In this document: positions 12,132 to 24,595 of the stretch, in pieces
Layout: every line of letters begins with the position of its first letter
Position numbering within the stretch: position 1 is the stretch's first letter
Assembly: GCA_940671915.1 (NCBI GenBank)
Contig: CALNVZ010002974.1
Coordinates: 21,734,587 to 21,798,586 of the forward strand
DNA length: 64,000 nt
Reading direction: 5' to 3'
From: Paracentrotus lividus
Lineage: Eukaryota; Echinodermata; Echinoidea; Camarodonta; Echinidae
Notes under the pieces: model-generated
Databases searched by the model: none
What the model saw: the letters and a program-made list of their open reading frames with translations, nothing else
Told to the model about the DNA's origin: nothing
Made by a program: the position numbers and the translations under genes

Positions 12132-12331
12132 TTAAAAACTATGAGTCGATTAAAATATTATAACGAAGATGCCTCTCACTACAATCTTATTCGTTTTACT
12201 GGCAGAAACAATATAATACAATATCTAGTGCCTGCATAACAAAACTGTAAAGCTTTGTGAGAACCATTTATGCTTTTAAATGACTGGTGAGAATGGGTTT
12301 CTCACAAACTGATAATAAATAGCCCGTTGAT

Positions 12332-13290
12332 CTGTCTCTTTGTAGGATAAGGTTATTATGCATGACTATTCTATTCAAATTTGATCAGTGCCTTTCGATT
12401 ATTGTTTGAATTTTAGAAAAAGATAACAGCTATGAAAAATTAATTGAGTCATACGAACGTTTGGTTTTCATCAGTACATGTATATGAAAGACAATAAATC
12501 GGCACAAAAAACAATTATGCTGCTGTAACAATTTCTGTTATAGTATGTTCAGAGTTCGAAAATTATACAGAACTATTATAATTTGTTATCAGAAAATATT
12601 TGTCATTTTATAGGGCGCATAGTCAATAAAAAAATATAAAATCATATAGGTTAATGTTAGGCGAAGTATAATCTTATCTCCCTACCGTTATGACGAGATT
12701 GTTTTCCGCTTGGGCTTGGTTTTCTCCTTTTCATTTCTATCGATCCATTTCTCTGATAAATATCGTTGGCTCATGGACCTCTTTATCAACTCGAATTAAA
12801 ATTTTATAAACCAAATATTATCCACAAACATTTAATAAGGTAAAAGCATCTTTAGAGAAATAACTTTAAACATCTAACCAGAACACACATGTGAAAATGT
12901 ATATAACAGACAACTAAAATGAATAAATTCTAATACATCTTAACATAAGAATATATAATATTCCTGTGCAGGAAAGTCTACCGTGATATTATTAAATTGC
13001 AGAAATAAAAGAAAAAAGAAAAGATATCAATAAAGGTTTAAAGAAATTCATCAAAAAGGACAACAAAGTATGTCAGTTAAGTTTTATTCAGTAACGTATT
13101 GTCAATGCGAGCAGCTTCCAATAGTTGTATAATGTATTCCCAAAATTGCTTAAAAAAGACAAATTAATATGAATGTTTGCATCTGTGCATTCCGATAATA
13201 GCAGAAATTTATTATATACCGCTATTTTCCTTCATCAAGAACCATGAAAAAGGGCAAATTTGAATGGAATACAATAATACATCATTATTA
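12332..13290. other. Non-coding AT-rich stretch
   Basis: Intergenic sequence right of duplication copy 2. No inverted-repeat ends, exon signals or long frames recognised. Confidence 0.5.
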
Positions 13291-13357
13291 TGAGGAGAGG
13301 AGAGAGAGAAGAGAGAGAGANNNNNNNNNNNNNNNNNNNNNNNNNGAGAGAGAGAGA
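13290..13357. repeat. (GA)n microsatellite containing an assembly gap
   Basis: GAGAGA runs on both sides of the unknown bases at 13321-13345. Confidence 0.9.
13321..13345. other. Assembly gap of exactly 25 N
   Basis: Twenty-five Ns inside a GA repeat. A fixed 25-N run is a typical placeholder of gap-filling pipelines, so the real gap length is unknown. Confidence 0.95.
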
Positions 13358-13550
13358 TAGCAGCTCGCAAATGACGTCACAGAATCAAAAGTTAAAAAAA
13401 AAAAAAATCATAATTTCTATCAATTGCTTGATTCTCTTCAAACCTTCCCTCATACATTTCTTTCATTCTGTTTACTTTCCCCCCAAACCAATTATATTAC
13501 AGGGCGGACTTCCCTTTAAATGATAGTTTAAAACTATACGTTTAATACAG

Positions 13551-13660
13551 ATATTAATAATAATAATAATAATAATAATTAGCCTTACTTGTATAGCGCC
13601 TAACACCTCCCTATCAGAAGTCTCTAAGCGCTCTACAATTATGCAGGAAAATTACAAATC
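13551..13660. mobile_element. Truncated SINE 3' end with (AAT)n tail
   Basis: An AATAATAAT tail is followed by TTGTATAGCGCCTAACACCT and CTAAGCGCTCTACAATTATG. The same kind of tail and GCGCC body occurs in the longer SINE at 23632-23914. Confidence 0.6.
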
Positions 13661-14060
13661 TGTGATAAGATATCTCCGTAGTGATATCATCATGATTATG
13701 CGACTTGGTTAAAACTTTGTTAATGTTTGTCTAGATCCTACATTTGTTCATTGACATTGAAGTTTCGCTTTCTATTGTTTAGAGGGGATTGTTCTATTTA
13801 TTTTCTCTCCTATAATTGTGTACATATCTATGAGTTTTCTATGCTACTTTACTCTGTTGTCTACCAAGCTTGCCTGATGGTTAATATCGAACTTTGTAGT
13901 ATATTCATAGCATTGTTTCTAAGTATTGTTTCCAACATCATGCGTAACAATGGTTGTGCATCTTCCAACATTATTTCAAAAATCATTCATCCGTTATTTA
14001 TGTTGATTATTAAAAACCAGTCTATGCATATTGGTTGGATACGGATATATTATCCGCATA

Positions 14061-15040
14061 GGGTACATGCAGGTAATATGGACCCCTAAGCTCATTTGCT
14101 AATTTGCCATAAAATTTACGAAATGACACACAGTCTAATTTTTTGTTTATATGAAATCAATAACCACTGCTCTAACTTTTTATTGGTGGAAAAACAATTA
14201 TCACAACCCCCCTGTCTGCAATATTCAAATGTTGACGTCATTACAAAGTGCCCATATTACCTGCATGTGCAGGTAATATGGGCACATGTATTTATGTATG
14301 TTTTAAAAAACTACAATGACTCTACCATGTCTGGAATTTGCTTAAATGTTAAAATCATTAACTTTAAGATATAATTTGAAATTATAAGACCCTTCAGTAA
14401 ACCTTTGACTATATATTTCATTGTTATGTTATTTGTATATTATTTCTTTTTTTAATATTAGTACATATTATTCAATTATACAAGTCAATATAGGCCTACA
14501 ATAAGTTATTTATATTAATTATATACTGTGAATATACAAAATCGTGAGCAAAGAGATTGATGCCCTTCATCCCTATACTAAGTACCAGAATCATTTCCGC
14601 CATTTTGGATGTCCCATATTACCTGCACTAATGTTGCCTGTGTCAGGCAAGATTCAATGCCACATTGCACCCCTTCACTAAAACAAATTGACCTGTACAC
14701 GCTAGTAATCAAAATGAAACATAAGCTTACTAAATATACAAAACAATTGAGGTCACCCCTCAAACACTCTTTCACCATCACATTCGTGAAATATCAAATT
14801 TTACATCAGGGTAAAAAATGCGTAAGTTTTACCTACCTTGTTGGTTTTAGCAAATTTTTCCTCAGAAGAATTTCGGGCATCAGATGCTCTCACGGACGAT
14901 ATATTTTCGTATACATTTCATATGAACAACATTAAGGTGGCTCACATCGGTCACCGGTAACCCGGTCGACAGGTCACGACATGATTTTGCTTCAGGTGGT
15001 CATATTAACCTGCTGGCCCATATTACTGCATGTACCTACC
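14061..15040. mobile_element. Cluster of nested MITEs with TGCAGGTAATATGG ends
   Basis: End motifs: TGCAGGTAATATGGACCC (about 14069), a 40-bp palindrome at 14249-14288 (GTGCCCATATTACCTGCA and its inverse), CCCATATTACCTGCAC (about 14613) and GGCCCATATTACTGCATGTA (about 15017). Alternating orientations fit at least two adjacent or nested elements sharing ends. No coding frame supported. Confidence 0.7.
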
Positions 15041-15901
15041 CGTATTTATTTCATTTTGCCCCCGAAATGAGTACTAACAAAACCACATTATCCGGAATAT
15101 TTCAGTGTTCAGTATATCACTCCTTTTTAAATAAACCTATACATATCGTCGGTTGTTATATACAGAGCTTTTTACAAAACTATATATATACAAAAACCTC
15201 ATAACTTGGATGTATGTATCATCATCATGCTGATGCGCGAAGAACAATGTTATTTTGGATTTTTCCCAATTAAAAATGCTATCCATTTTCTCTCAATTTT
15301 GGCAGTTTTATTCAGGAATTAACCAGCATCGATACTTCTTTTCTTCATTTTTTAATATTGCCTTATGGGTTGATAGCAAAAGTCATTAATATATCAATAC
15401 ATAAAAGGTTCTACTTACACGCAAGTTATTCATTCTGTGCGATCAAACCTCGTATTTTGTCTAGGGGAAAGTTATTTCCAAGATTATAATCGAATAGGAT
15501 ATACACTTAAAGCTTGTGCCCAGTATAATTCTATATCTGATTAGATTGGCCTTACTAACATATTCCTCACAGACTTTTTTTTTTCGTATTTAAACTGCAG
15601 AATAACACTCCACGCAGGATTGTATAGCCCATGCCACTGCTTGTTGCATTTCTCTTGTCGGAAAAGACATCGATTGTATTTGCTCACAGATAAAAGAAAC
15701 CTTATGAATAGCTAGAAAATTTTCAAGGGTTTTCTTCCCCAATGAACGCCACTTGATATACCAAATTTTATAATGCTTCACGCTCCACTAAGTATACACG
15801 GAAAAGGGAAACTTGCGCTGGTCACAAACAGGTCTAAGTGCAACGTGCAACTCCTTACGAAGATTTCATTCTATTAGTGCGGATCCAAGGTACGTCACAA
15901 A

Positions 15902-15914
15902 TTCAGGCCCGTAC

Positions 15915-15954
<40 letters not shown>

Positions 15955-16813
15955 GATTTTACGGGGGGGGGGTGGGTTCGAAATCTTGAAAAAAGTTGAC
16001 CTTTTTCAAGGATTCTTTTCGAGCGTTACAAGCAGCGAGCCGAAATTTTTTAGTTAAACTTGGAGTATAAACTGATGGCATATATAGACTATTAGTACCG
16101 CGGGCACGAAGCCCTTTCAAAACTGGGATTTTATTTATTGTGCATTATAGTCGCGGAGCGCAAAAGCCGCGAGCTGAAATTTTGGCTTTATTTTTTTTAT
16201 TGTTCATATTACAGTAAATGAAATATAAAGGAATCAGCGCAAGAACGAAGCCGCGAAGCGAGCCTAAATTTTGATGATCAAAATTGTCCACGGGGACATG
16301 TCAAAACTCTGAAAGGCTTTCTTTTTTTTTATAAGAAGAAAAAGTATGACACTTTTTATCCTTTAGCTGTAGAAAAGGGACACTTAAGGCTCAGGATAAA
16401 GAGGCACTTTTAGGGTGGATCGATTAAAAATGGGGGCACTGTAGCCCCTGCTCCCCCCCCGGTTCCACCGTCTCTGCCACTATGCCTTATTTCTGTTACA
16501 TCATTTCCTAAAATTGAAGATAACATCATTTAAAAAATATAAAAATAGAACACAAATGCAAACGAAAACATTCCTGCGAAATGGTTCAAGTGTAATTATT
16601 CCTGCATAATTTGTTCTGAAAAACATGACTATCATCTAAAAATAAAAAGTTGCGAGCGGGAAGCGCGAGCGAAAGATTTTACATGTAGAGGGATTGAAAG
16701 CAAAGTGTTTTAATCTTCCTTAATAGTTTCTTGTATTTCTATTCAAGTAATTGCTGCATTTCTGCCAAAAATTGGGGGTTTAAATTTAAACCCCCCTAGT
16801 TACGGGCCTGAAA
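15902..16813. mobile_element. Inverted-repeat-bounded repeat of about 0.9 kb
   Basis: Bounded by ATTCAGGCCCGTACT and, inverted, TAGTTACGGGCCTGAAAT. It contains a T homopolymer of more than 30, a G run and several GCGAGCGAAGCGCG-like motifs. Related fragments with the TTTTACGGGGGG-GGTTCGAAATC motif occur near 31870-31980. Non-coding. Confidence 0.6.
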
Positions 16814-16829
16814 TTGAACGTATCGGCCC

Positions 16830-17787
16830 ATCCCCTAATCATAACAGAGCCGCTATTGTAGCTATACAATAATTGGGGCCGCATAATATATTGAAAGTGC
16901 GAATCCTGAATCCGCGCCTGGAATCATTCTACATCGTCATCGAACGTACTTTTTCAGACACGCACGTTGCATGTACGACACGCAGGTGGTTCTTTCAATG
17001 CCTTTCCTACAGAAACGTAGGAAATTGCAGAAATTAGCCCATTACACGACGGCTACATGCAACGAGCATGCAACCCAAGCTGCGCTGCACGCACGTGTAA
17101 CGTAGCCTATACGATCAGTTGCGACCACCGCATATCAGATCCAAATACAGACTCTTGATGTAATGAAGCGAGGGGGAAATTACACGAAACTTTCTATGGG
17201 CTGTATTACATGATTATATAGGGTTAGGATTGCAATATAATAGTTATCAAACGTTTGAATATAACATTGTCAATATCTCCAGTCATCATAGTCAAATTTT
17301 TCAACATGTACAACATGCACCATAAGTATTATTTTTGTAGTTATTGAGAAACAGGATATAGTCATCGGAAGGAACTACTATTGTGTAACATGTCACTCCG
17401 TTATTGGTTGGCTCGTGACGTGGTAGACTGAGATACACTGAACTATTCCCTCTGTAGGACAGAGTTTAATGTTGAGGTGAATTGACATCCATCATTAATT
17501 TTATCTGAAAACTTTACTTTCCTTCAAAGGTACGTTTTCTTCAGTTACACACACTCTTCTTTGAAAAAGTTGTAGAGAATACTTACCATTATAATGGTAA
17601 ATTTGCCATCAATGCTAACTTCCATGCAAACCTTTGAATTTGATTGACTGTCTGTCATTACAGTCATGTTACCATAACTGTAATGACAGACTTAATGGTA
17701 AGTTTTATGGTCATGGAGCACATTGGAAATGGTTCATTATAAACGTGATCATTGAAATTTTCAGTTTTTTTATTTTGTCTATTTATT
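16830..17787. other. Non-coding stretch
   Basis: Contains a small inverted repeat around TACCATTATAATGGTAAATTT (17582) and TGTCATTACAGTCATGTTACC (17651) with its inverse. No gene supported. Confidence 0.5.
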
Positions 17788-17933
17788 GCCCTGTAACATA
17801 AAAGAGATACAATCAATGTTACGATCGATTGTAACTGTTAGTACATGGTTTACCATAGACATACGATTGATATCAATCGTAAGATCGATTGTATCTTTTA
17901 TAGTTTTTTATTTTTATTTCTATGTTACAGGGC
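17788..17933. mobile_element. MITE with GCCCTGTAACATA ends, copy 1
   Basis: It starts GCCCTGTAACATAAAAGAGA and ends CTATGTTACAGGGC; the inner blocks GATACAATC.. and GATTGTATC are also inverted. About 146 bp. A second copy is at 34431-34584. Confidence 0.88.
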
Positions 17934-17940
17934 ACATAAA

Positions 17941-17992
17941 ACGAGACGACGATCACAAAGGTACGCCGGTTCGAATCCCGTTAGTTGCACCA
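17941..17992 (+). other. Truncated tRNA-like sequence
   Basis: ACGATCACAAAGGTACGCCG is followed by the B-box-like GGTTCGAATCCC and TTGCACCAC. The 5' half is missing because the MITE at 17788-17933 ends just before it. Similar to the tRNA-like head of the SINE at 23632-23914 (GATCACAAGGTACGCGGTTC). Confidence 0.5.
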
Positions 17993-17999
17993 CAAATAT

Positions 18000-19285
18000 T
18001 CCTTTTCAAGACTCTAATATCCATGTGCCACAATCGACCAAGGTGATTTTATTTGTGCCTGGTCATACTGGTAGACAGGTAGGAATTTATTCCTTGAAAT
18101 GCTATATAAAAGGTCGTAATACGTTTACATGCTAAGGCAGGGTATTATGCGCCTGGTGTGTCTAATCTGATAGACACGGTGCGGAACAAAATATATAAAA
18201 CCTTTTTAGCATGTTTAGTGTGTGCATTTTACAAAATGAAAGCTTCATTGTCGGAGTCAGCGAAAATTTGCTCTTCCTTCCCCGTTTTGATATAAAACAA
18301 CTTTCACAGGCATGAGAGGGGGTGAAACTGTCATATCTTCAAGCAACAACACCCCCCCCCCCAAAAAAAAGGTTTTTAGTCCCAATACTCTCTCTCTCTT
18401 TCTCTCTCTATTCTTCCTTTTGTTTCTCTGTAGCATTATCCATTTCTCCCTCTTCTTTTTAATAAAGTTCACATATACATTCATCATCATTCATTATTAT
18501 TTAAACATAATTTACGCCATGACTAAGTGTGCATGTTTTTTCATTGCTTATACAGTTGCTAAATTTTCCATCTATCTCATTTCCCCCTTATTTTTTTAAA
18601 TTTTTTTAGAACTCTTGCGTACTTTAGAGTGTCCTTGTGCTTGTCACGATCGTAATCATTTCGCTAAAAATCTCTCCACGCATCTCTTTCGCTCTTGAAT
18701 CGTTTAATAACTAAAAAAATAAAAATCATATTCTAAAGGTGAATGAAGACATGGAAAAAAAGGAGTTTATATATTTGGTGTCCCATGAGAGAACAGATAA
18801 TACATCATTCACTACGAGAACATGTAGTATACCCCACGTTATGAAAAGTTAGGGTAATTAATGTGAGCATGTGATATCTGATAATACTCGAGGAAAGGGA
18901 CTCTTTTGCTTGGCAAAACGAGAAGAGTTTCAAGAGCTTCTTGATTGGTCGGAAGTTATTCATAGAAGTCTTCTGTGCCAATATCCCTATCAAATGGTTG
19001 ACGTGTGCGCAGGAGTATTCGATACAAGACAAAAATCATCCATTCAGAATGATGCCACTGAAAACTTGTCATTTTTTGTACAAAGCGAATGAAAAAGTAA
19101 AGGTTGCATTTTTTGGGGTCAATAAATCAGTAGTACTTCACTCCCTAGTCTTGATTTATTCAAGCTTAGATAACCCCGATAGAATGCACAGGAAATTTGT
19201 AAAACAATAAAATAGACATGGAAAAAACTCATGGACAATATTTTATGTAATATTTCCAAACTTTTTACAAAGAACTCTGTAAAAC
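18000..19285. other. Non-coding stretch
   Basis: C/A homopolymers near 18351-18370, a CT-rich tract near 18390 and AT-rich sequence. A plus-strand frame of about 70 codons at 18871 has no splice context. No gene supported. Confidence 0.5.
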
Positions 19286-19713
19286 AAGAGCAATTAGATC
19301 AATATTAATACAATTATATTGTTCCAACAGTAAAAACAAACTACTGAAAGTTTCAGATCAAATGGAAGTCATTTACTACCTTAAAACAGTGTAACAAACA
19401 ATGCCAAGCATACAGCTGAACACCAGTACCCTCTACTGCTAGCTCATCAGGCCGCTAGAGACGGGGGACTATACAACAAGAAATGGTTGTGTGTTGTGCT
19501 ATGCGGAAAAGCACATGGTTTTATAAACCATCCGGTGTTGGTTTATAAAATTTGAGTATGAAATCATTGATATCTCGAAGGTAAAGCAAGCAATTAGCTG
19601 GCAATTTTGAAGATACCAGACTCACCTATATGTTTATAATTATGTTGGTAAAATAAGCTAAATCGAATAAAATGTGATTTGAATATCACTCAATGTTACT
19701 ACATCCCTTTAAG
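19286..19713. mobile_element. TTAAAGGGA-type MITE, copy 1, left end eroded
   Basis: Closely matches 53605-54049 over about 420 bp (AGAGCAATTA.ATCAA, CAGTAAAAACAAACTACTGA, AAGCACATGGTTTTATAAAC). The right end ACTACATCCCTTTAA is kept; the left TTAAAGGGA end is absent. Confidence 0.85.
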
Positions 19714-19913
19714 GAATTTCATTTGTATAAAGCACAATCGAAAAAATTAGCACTGTTGAGATAAGAAAAGTAATGGATGGGTCTAAGATCATGCCGAATT
19801 TTATGGCGATCGGGGCCTGGATCTCAAGCCCATCTCTCACCCCTCCCCCCCCCCCACCTAGGTCAGGCATATTAGGGAGGTGCAAGCTCAAAATGAATCT
19901 GATCGGCTCTATA

Positions 19914-20440
19914 CAGTGCGTCCCAAATAAAAGGAACCCAACTTTGAGGGCCTTAAATTAAAATGTTGTAACTTATTTCTCATTGATTTTTATATCAGAA
20001 CAAAGAGTATTCATATTCTATCCAGTGATACAAAAATTATACCTATGGTATCATGGATAACTGATCATGAGCACTAGATTTTATAAAACATTAGTAAAAA
20101 CACTTTGTTCCATTGTTTTCAGAATCAACACTGGCTTTCTGATCATTCATTCATTGGTTGAGGTCAGCCTTCCTAACTCCATTCATAAGGGACAAAATGA
20201 TAACTTGCACTATCAAAATGCAAGAGCTGCTTTTGGCCAAACTTTGGTATAAGGTAACTTTTACGAGTGTTTTTGTTTAAACCCAAGTGCTCAGTCATCC
20301 TTCACAGCACAGGTAAAAGTTTGGTATCATTGAATAGAATATGGGTTACTCTTTATTATGAAATAAATCTCAAGGTCGCACAAGATATAGAATTTTCAAA
20401 GCCTCTCAAATTTGGGTTTATTTTTTTCTGGGACGCACTG
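19914..20440. mobile_element. Tc1/mariner-type MITE, CAGTGCGTCCCA ends
   Basis: The left end CAGTGCGTCCCAAATAAAAG follows TA. The right end is CTGGGACGCACTG, inverted, but the following bases are TT rather than TA. About 527 bp, non-coding. Confidence 0.85.
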
Positions 20441-20449
20441 TTCATGTTT

Positions 20450-21955
20450 TATCGAAAGGGCGTTTTATTTTACAAGTGTCCTTGTCATCATATCAAATTA
20501 AGATTGGATATTATTATTAGCATGAAGGGATGGGTCTTGTCCTCTGTCTTGACATAATCATTAAATGCAGGGTGGGGTGTTCTCAACGAAGAGATGAATT
20601 GGTTTATCGCTACTATCACGATGATTACGCTATTTAGTTCAGTTTGCGATCATTATTACTTTCGATTGCCTTTCATAAATTCCCATCGCTGGCATAGATC
20701 CGGAACGGGTGCAGGGGGGGGGGGGCGAGTGTTAGATGTCTTACCTGCCCCCCAACTTACTTGCCTTATTTCTCAAATGAGAATAGTAGTACACTGTATG
20801 ACTATTATAGCCCCTACGTTTTTACTCTAGTTATAAAAAAAGGTAAATAATTAATATTACATTATCGCAAAGTCGATGTGTAATAAATTTCTACGACTGT
20901 CCTCTCTACGTTTAAAATCACAAATTCCTCGCGAGTGAGCGCAAGGATTGTGCCTATCTACAAAGATCTTGTGAAAGGTGGATTCCAGTGCTCTCTCGCA
21001 ATTATCGGTCGTCATAATTTTGGATGATTTTAATAGCTTCAACTTTTCACTTAAAAGCTTTAAAAACTTTCCGTTTGTTAGCGCTATGATCTCTAGCTTA
21101 ATCAAGAATTCAATTTACAACGGTTTGTATAATTTTGATTATTTAATGCATTCCCATTAATTTTGTCAAACATGATTAACGTCAATAACTATATTTCTGG
21201 TACAACTATTTCAAGTTTAAGTTGTTAGACGTAACACAACTATCTGAAGAATTTTCAATTGATTTTCAGATCTATTTAATCTAAATAGGACAGATAAAAT
21301 GAACCAGGTGTTATATGATATTTCGCTTGGTCATCGTGGGAATGGTTTGAGAGTTCATAGAGGTCATCGTCAGGTATTAATCGACATCTATGACGTCTAA
21401 TCGGAAGTCCCTCACACTCCCCTTACCACGAAGGGGTAGACGTATCAGGAAGATAAGACACGCTTCTTTGCAACACGCCCTCTTATGTTTCCATCCATTG
21501 GAGAATACTCGCCGTAAAACCGGTTTCGATTAATGATTTATTCTGAACATTAAGTAGAAAATAGGAAGGATCGTCTGGAGTATTATGAATAAGAAACGAC
21601 ATGCATTGGCGGTCTATTTATAAATAACGATCACTCAGTGGATTGTCTGCGAATTCACCTTTTTTTTTTTTACCTGCCCGTCGATCTCTGCCTTCTTAAG
21701 TTGATTCAACGAAAATGTATTGAACCGATCTCTGATTCATCGGTTTATTGATTCAAAAATATTCAAACTCGCAACTATTCTTAAAGTTCAAAGAGAATAT
21801 TACATTACAATATATGTATATTAAAACGGCCTAATACCTAAATTAAAGATTAAAATTATAAATTAGAAATAAAATTAAAGAGTATGATTGACAGAGGGAA
21901 ATTAGATGAAAGATAGAAATTGTTAGATAAATATGGTGAATGACTACTAAAGTTC
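20450..21955. other. Non-coding stretch
   Basis: G homopolymer near 20716-20726 and a T run near 21661. The remainder is unique-looking AT-rich sequence without recognised exons or element ends. Confidence 0.5.
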
Positions 21956-22032
21956 AGTGAATTCAATTATAGTATGTGAATTATACAATAAATGCCTTTC
22001 CATTTGTGGACCTCCTCTCCCCCTCTTTTTTT

Positions 22033-22035
<3 letters not shown>

Positions 22036-22077
<42 letters not shown>

Positions 22078-22169
22078 CTCTCTCTCTCTCTCTCTTTTCA
22101 TCCTCTCGCTGCCCCCTCCCTCTCCCTATCTCTCTCTCTCTCTCTCTCCCCCCCCCCTCTCTCTCTCTC

Positions 22170-22202
<33 letters not shown>

Positions 22203-22216
22203 ATATATATATATAC
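22036..22216. repeat. Compound microsatellite (CA)n-(CT)n-(GTCT)n-(CT)n-(TA)n
   Basis: Uninterrupted CA dinucleotides at 22036-22073, then several CT blocks broken by C runs, a GTCT tetranucleotide block near 22171-22191 and a short TA block. Frames across it are artefacts. Confidence 0.95.
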
Positions 22217-23631
22217 AGTATATCTTCCCCATTTCTCTCTCTCTTATTCTCCCGATCACTCATTTCCTCCCACAGCATAATCATCTGAATAGCAGATCGG
22301 TATTAATTTGTACTATATTACAGTACATCTTACAGTATCTTGCAGTGAGTCTGTGCTTACAGAGAAACGGCCACACAACATTATTTACAAGTACATGCAT
22401 GTTACAAACTAAATTTATTATTAACATACATACATTTAAAAAAAATGCAATAAAAAATAAATAAAATATATGATTTGGCGGGGAAAAGTTTGATATTGTT
22501 AATAATTATAACATTAATAATGTGCTTAATACAAGATACAAGATTCTTTATGCAAATACATAGAAATGTGACTTCCAATGGCTTTTTCAACAAGTTAAAG
22601 ATATATAAATAAAAACAATATGACAATATGATATAAACATAAAAGTAAAACAAAACGAAATAAAACAATCAAAGGTATTGACGGATCATGGTTTAGAAAT
22701 ATGTTTATAGTTTAGATAATTATTACATGTATATTAATCTGATATGAAAGACTTATTGCTTTTCGGTGTTTGAGGTTGGTATGTAAGGAAAGCTCATAGT
22801 CTCAAATTGCATGACATCAAAATTCATGAGCAGGTCAGCACTGCTCACTTTTGTGAAGGGTATGGAAATTATGTTGCGCGGGAATTGGCTATTTATTGTG
22901 GGTAAATTAATACTTTGGGGGATTATACTACTATCAAAGCCTGCACAAATCCAATGGAGGAAATACTTTTTGGAATCGAAAACTTGCATCTTCTTGTTTA
23001 ATGTAAGACTTGAATTCTTTACAATTACTGTTGGAAAACAACTTCATATTATCATGACAAGAGATTAGATTCTTAATGTGATTTTCTGTTGAATCTGATT
23101 CATCATGTTGATAATGTAATGTGAAGTTGTAACACACTTCTAAGCAGTCATTGGATGTTAAAAAAAAAAAAAAGTTTTTTTGAAAACTTCCAATTGAAAA
23201 TTCAGATTTTTGAGAGGGTCAGTTTACGAGGCTCCTGGAAATGTGTACTACATCAATGCCCCACCTAATTCCCACCCCCCCAAAAAAAAATGATTGAAAA
23301 ATATTGCTGTACAACCATTCAGAACCGAGCTCTTCCTATATGTATATAAAATATTTGTATACAATAACAAGTTCACTTCGTCAATCGATATCGTCAACAT
23401 TTAAATTTATTGAATGAAAAAGAAAATAAAGTCATATTTTCAGCCATTGTAGATTAGATAATAGCAAGGCAAATATAAATAATATACACAAAGTATTATA
23501 GCACATTTCTTTTTACATAATTATTCTTTAAAACATCTTTCAACGAATCGTCTTCATTAATCTACTCGTTGTATTATTTGAGTTATGGTCGAGTCCAGTT
23601 AGAGTTGGAATACTTCTTGAGATGATTGTCT
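22217..23631. other. Non-coding stretch
   Basis: AT-rich. The segment at about 22770-22920 (GGAAAGCTCATAGTCTC, TTTTGTGAAGGGTATGG, TGTTGCGCGGGAATTGG) is a distant relative of the hairpin arm near 41520-41660. No gene supported. Confidence 0.5.
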
Positions 23632-23914
23632 ATTAATAATAATATTAAGCATTTATAATGCGCCGTCTATCTAGTAAACTATTCAAAGGCGCAGCTAATA
23701 TTATTACCCAGCTGCTATAGCCATAGCTGCCCTAATAAAGGGCGCTTTAAGCATTCAAGGAATTTCTTCCTACCGGTACCCATTTACCTTACTTGCGTCA
23801 AGTCTGGCAAATTGTAGATTAATATCTTGCCAAAGGACATTAGTGGAATGGACGGGATTCGAACCGCGTACCTTGTGATCGTCAGTCCACCGACTTATCC
23901 ACTCGACCACACCA
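23632..23914 (-). mobile_element. tRNA-derived SINE
   Basis: The minus strand begins with a tRNA-like head (GGTGTGGTCGAGTGGATAAG, then the B-box-like GGTTCGAATCCCGTCC), continues through a body with GGCGCC-type motifs and CAGCTGGGTAATAATATTAG, and ends in an ATTATTATTA tail. This is the usual head-body-tail order of a SINE. Confidence 0.8.
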
Positions 23915-24049
23915 CCTCTAAACTTAATGCTTTCCAATTCAACGATGCTATCATTATAACCTTTTTATTATCACACACTAACAACATTCATAATATAGTA
24001 AGAGATCGATGAAGACATTTGCACTAATAACATTATTATCTTTGATATA

Positions 24050-24576
24050 CAGTGCGTTTCAAATAAAATGTAATCCATTTTTGGACGGGCCATATTCCCA
24101 GCTCATCTAGTTTTGGTAATTATTTCTTTTATATAATTGGAAATAAACTCCTCTCCTTTACAATGATACCTTTCTTGAATCATAAATGTAACGCCTAACC
24201 GAACAAACTGCAAATGAAGAAGGCAGGTACAAAATCAATTTTTTTCCCCCAAGTTTTTGTTAAGGATGAAAGACTGAGTGGATGCTTTCAAAGAAGCATC
24301 ATCGCACGCAATCCTATTCAGTGCTCTGGGACAGCAGGGACATCATTCACTCAGCTTCCTTTCACTTTCTTAAAACTTGGAAAATGGATTCTGTACTGTC
24401 ATTTCTTATTTGCAATTTACTCAGTTATGCTTTACATTTATGATTCAAGAAAGGTACCATTGGAAAGGTGGATAGTTCATTTTTTATTATATGTAACATA
24501 ATGAAAAGCAAAAAACAAATGAGCTTGGAATATGGTCCTTCTAAACATGGATTACCTTTATTTCTGAAACGCACTG
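24050..24576. mobile_element. Tc1/mariner-type MITE, CAGTGCGTTTCA ends, abutting the NRF stop codon
   Basis: Ends CAGTGCGTTTCAAATAAAAT and, inverted, TATTTCTGAAACGCACTG, each flanked by TA (24048-24049, 24577-24578). Extended inverted matches: GTAATCCATTTTTGGACGGG with CTAAACATGGATTAC. It begins 20 bp past the stop of the NRF gene. Confidence 0.9.
24557..24562 (-). promoter_or_regulatory. Candidate polyadenylation signal AATAAA for the NRF gene
   Basis: The minus strand reads CAGAAATAAAGGTAATCC, 34 nt past the stop codon and inside the terminal repeat of the adjoining MITE. It is the first AATAAA after the stop; its use is inferred. Confidence 0.4.
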
Positions 24577-24595
24577 TAGAAAGATAAGATGAGAT

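Larger units (their letters stand above)
8043..12310. repeat. Left-hand segmental duplication, copy 2, indel-rich
   Basis: Colinear with 1-3330 but with frequent single-base gains and losses, and an insertion at about 10414-11366 that accounts for most of its extra length. Both the ankyrin exon and the mariner relic are more damaged here. The indel pattern is uniform across coding and non-coding sequence, which fits uncorrected long-read fill as well as neutral decay. Confidence 0.85.

Noticed and set aside
21957-22464. Leu/Ser/Thr-rich frames of up to 162 codons
   Set aside because: Translations of the CA/CT microsatellite.
23845-23914. A functional tRNA gene on the minus strand
   Set aside because: Arms pair poorly and the sequence continues into a SINE body with a repeat tail, so it is the head of a SINE.
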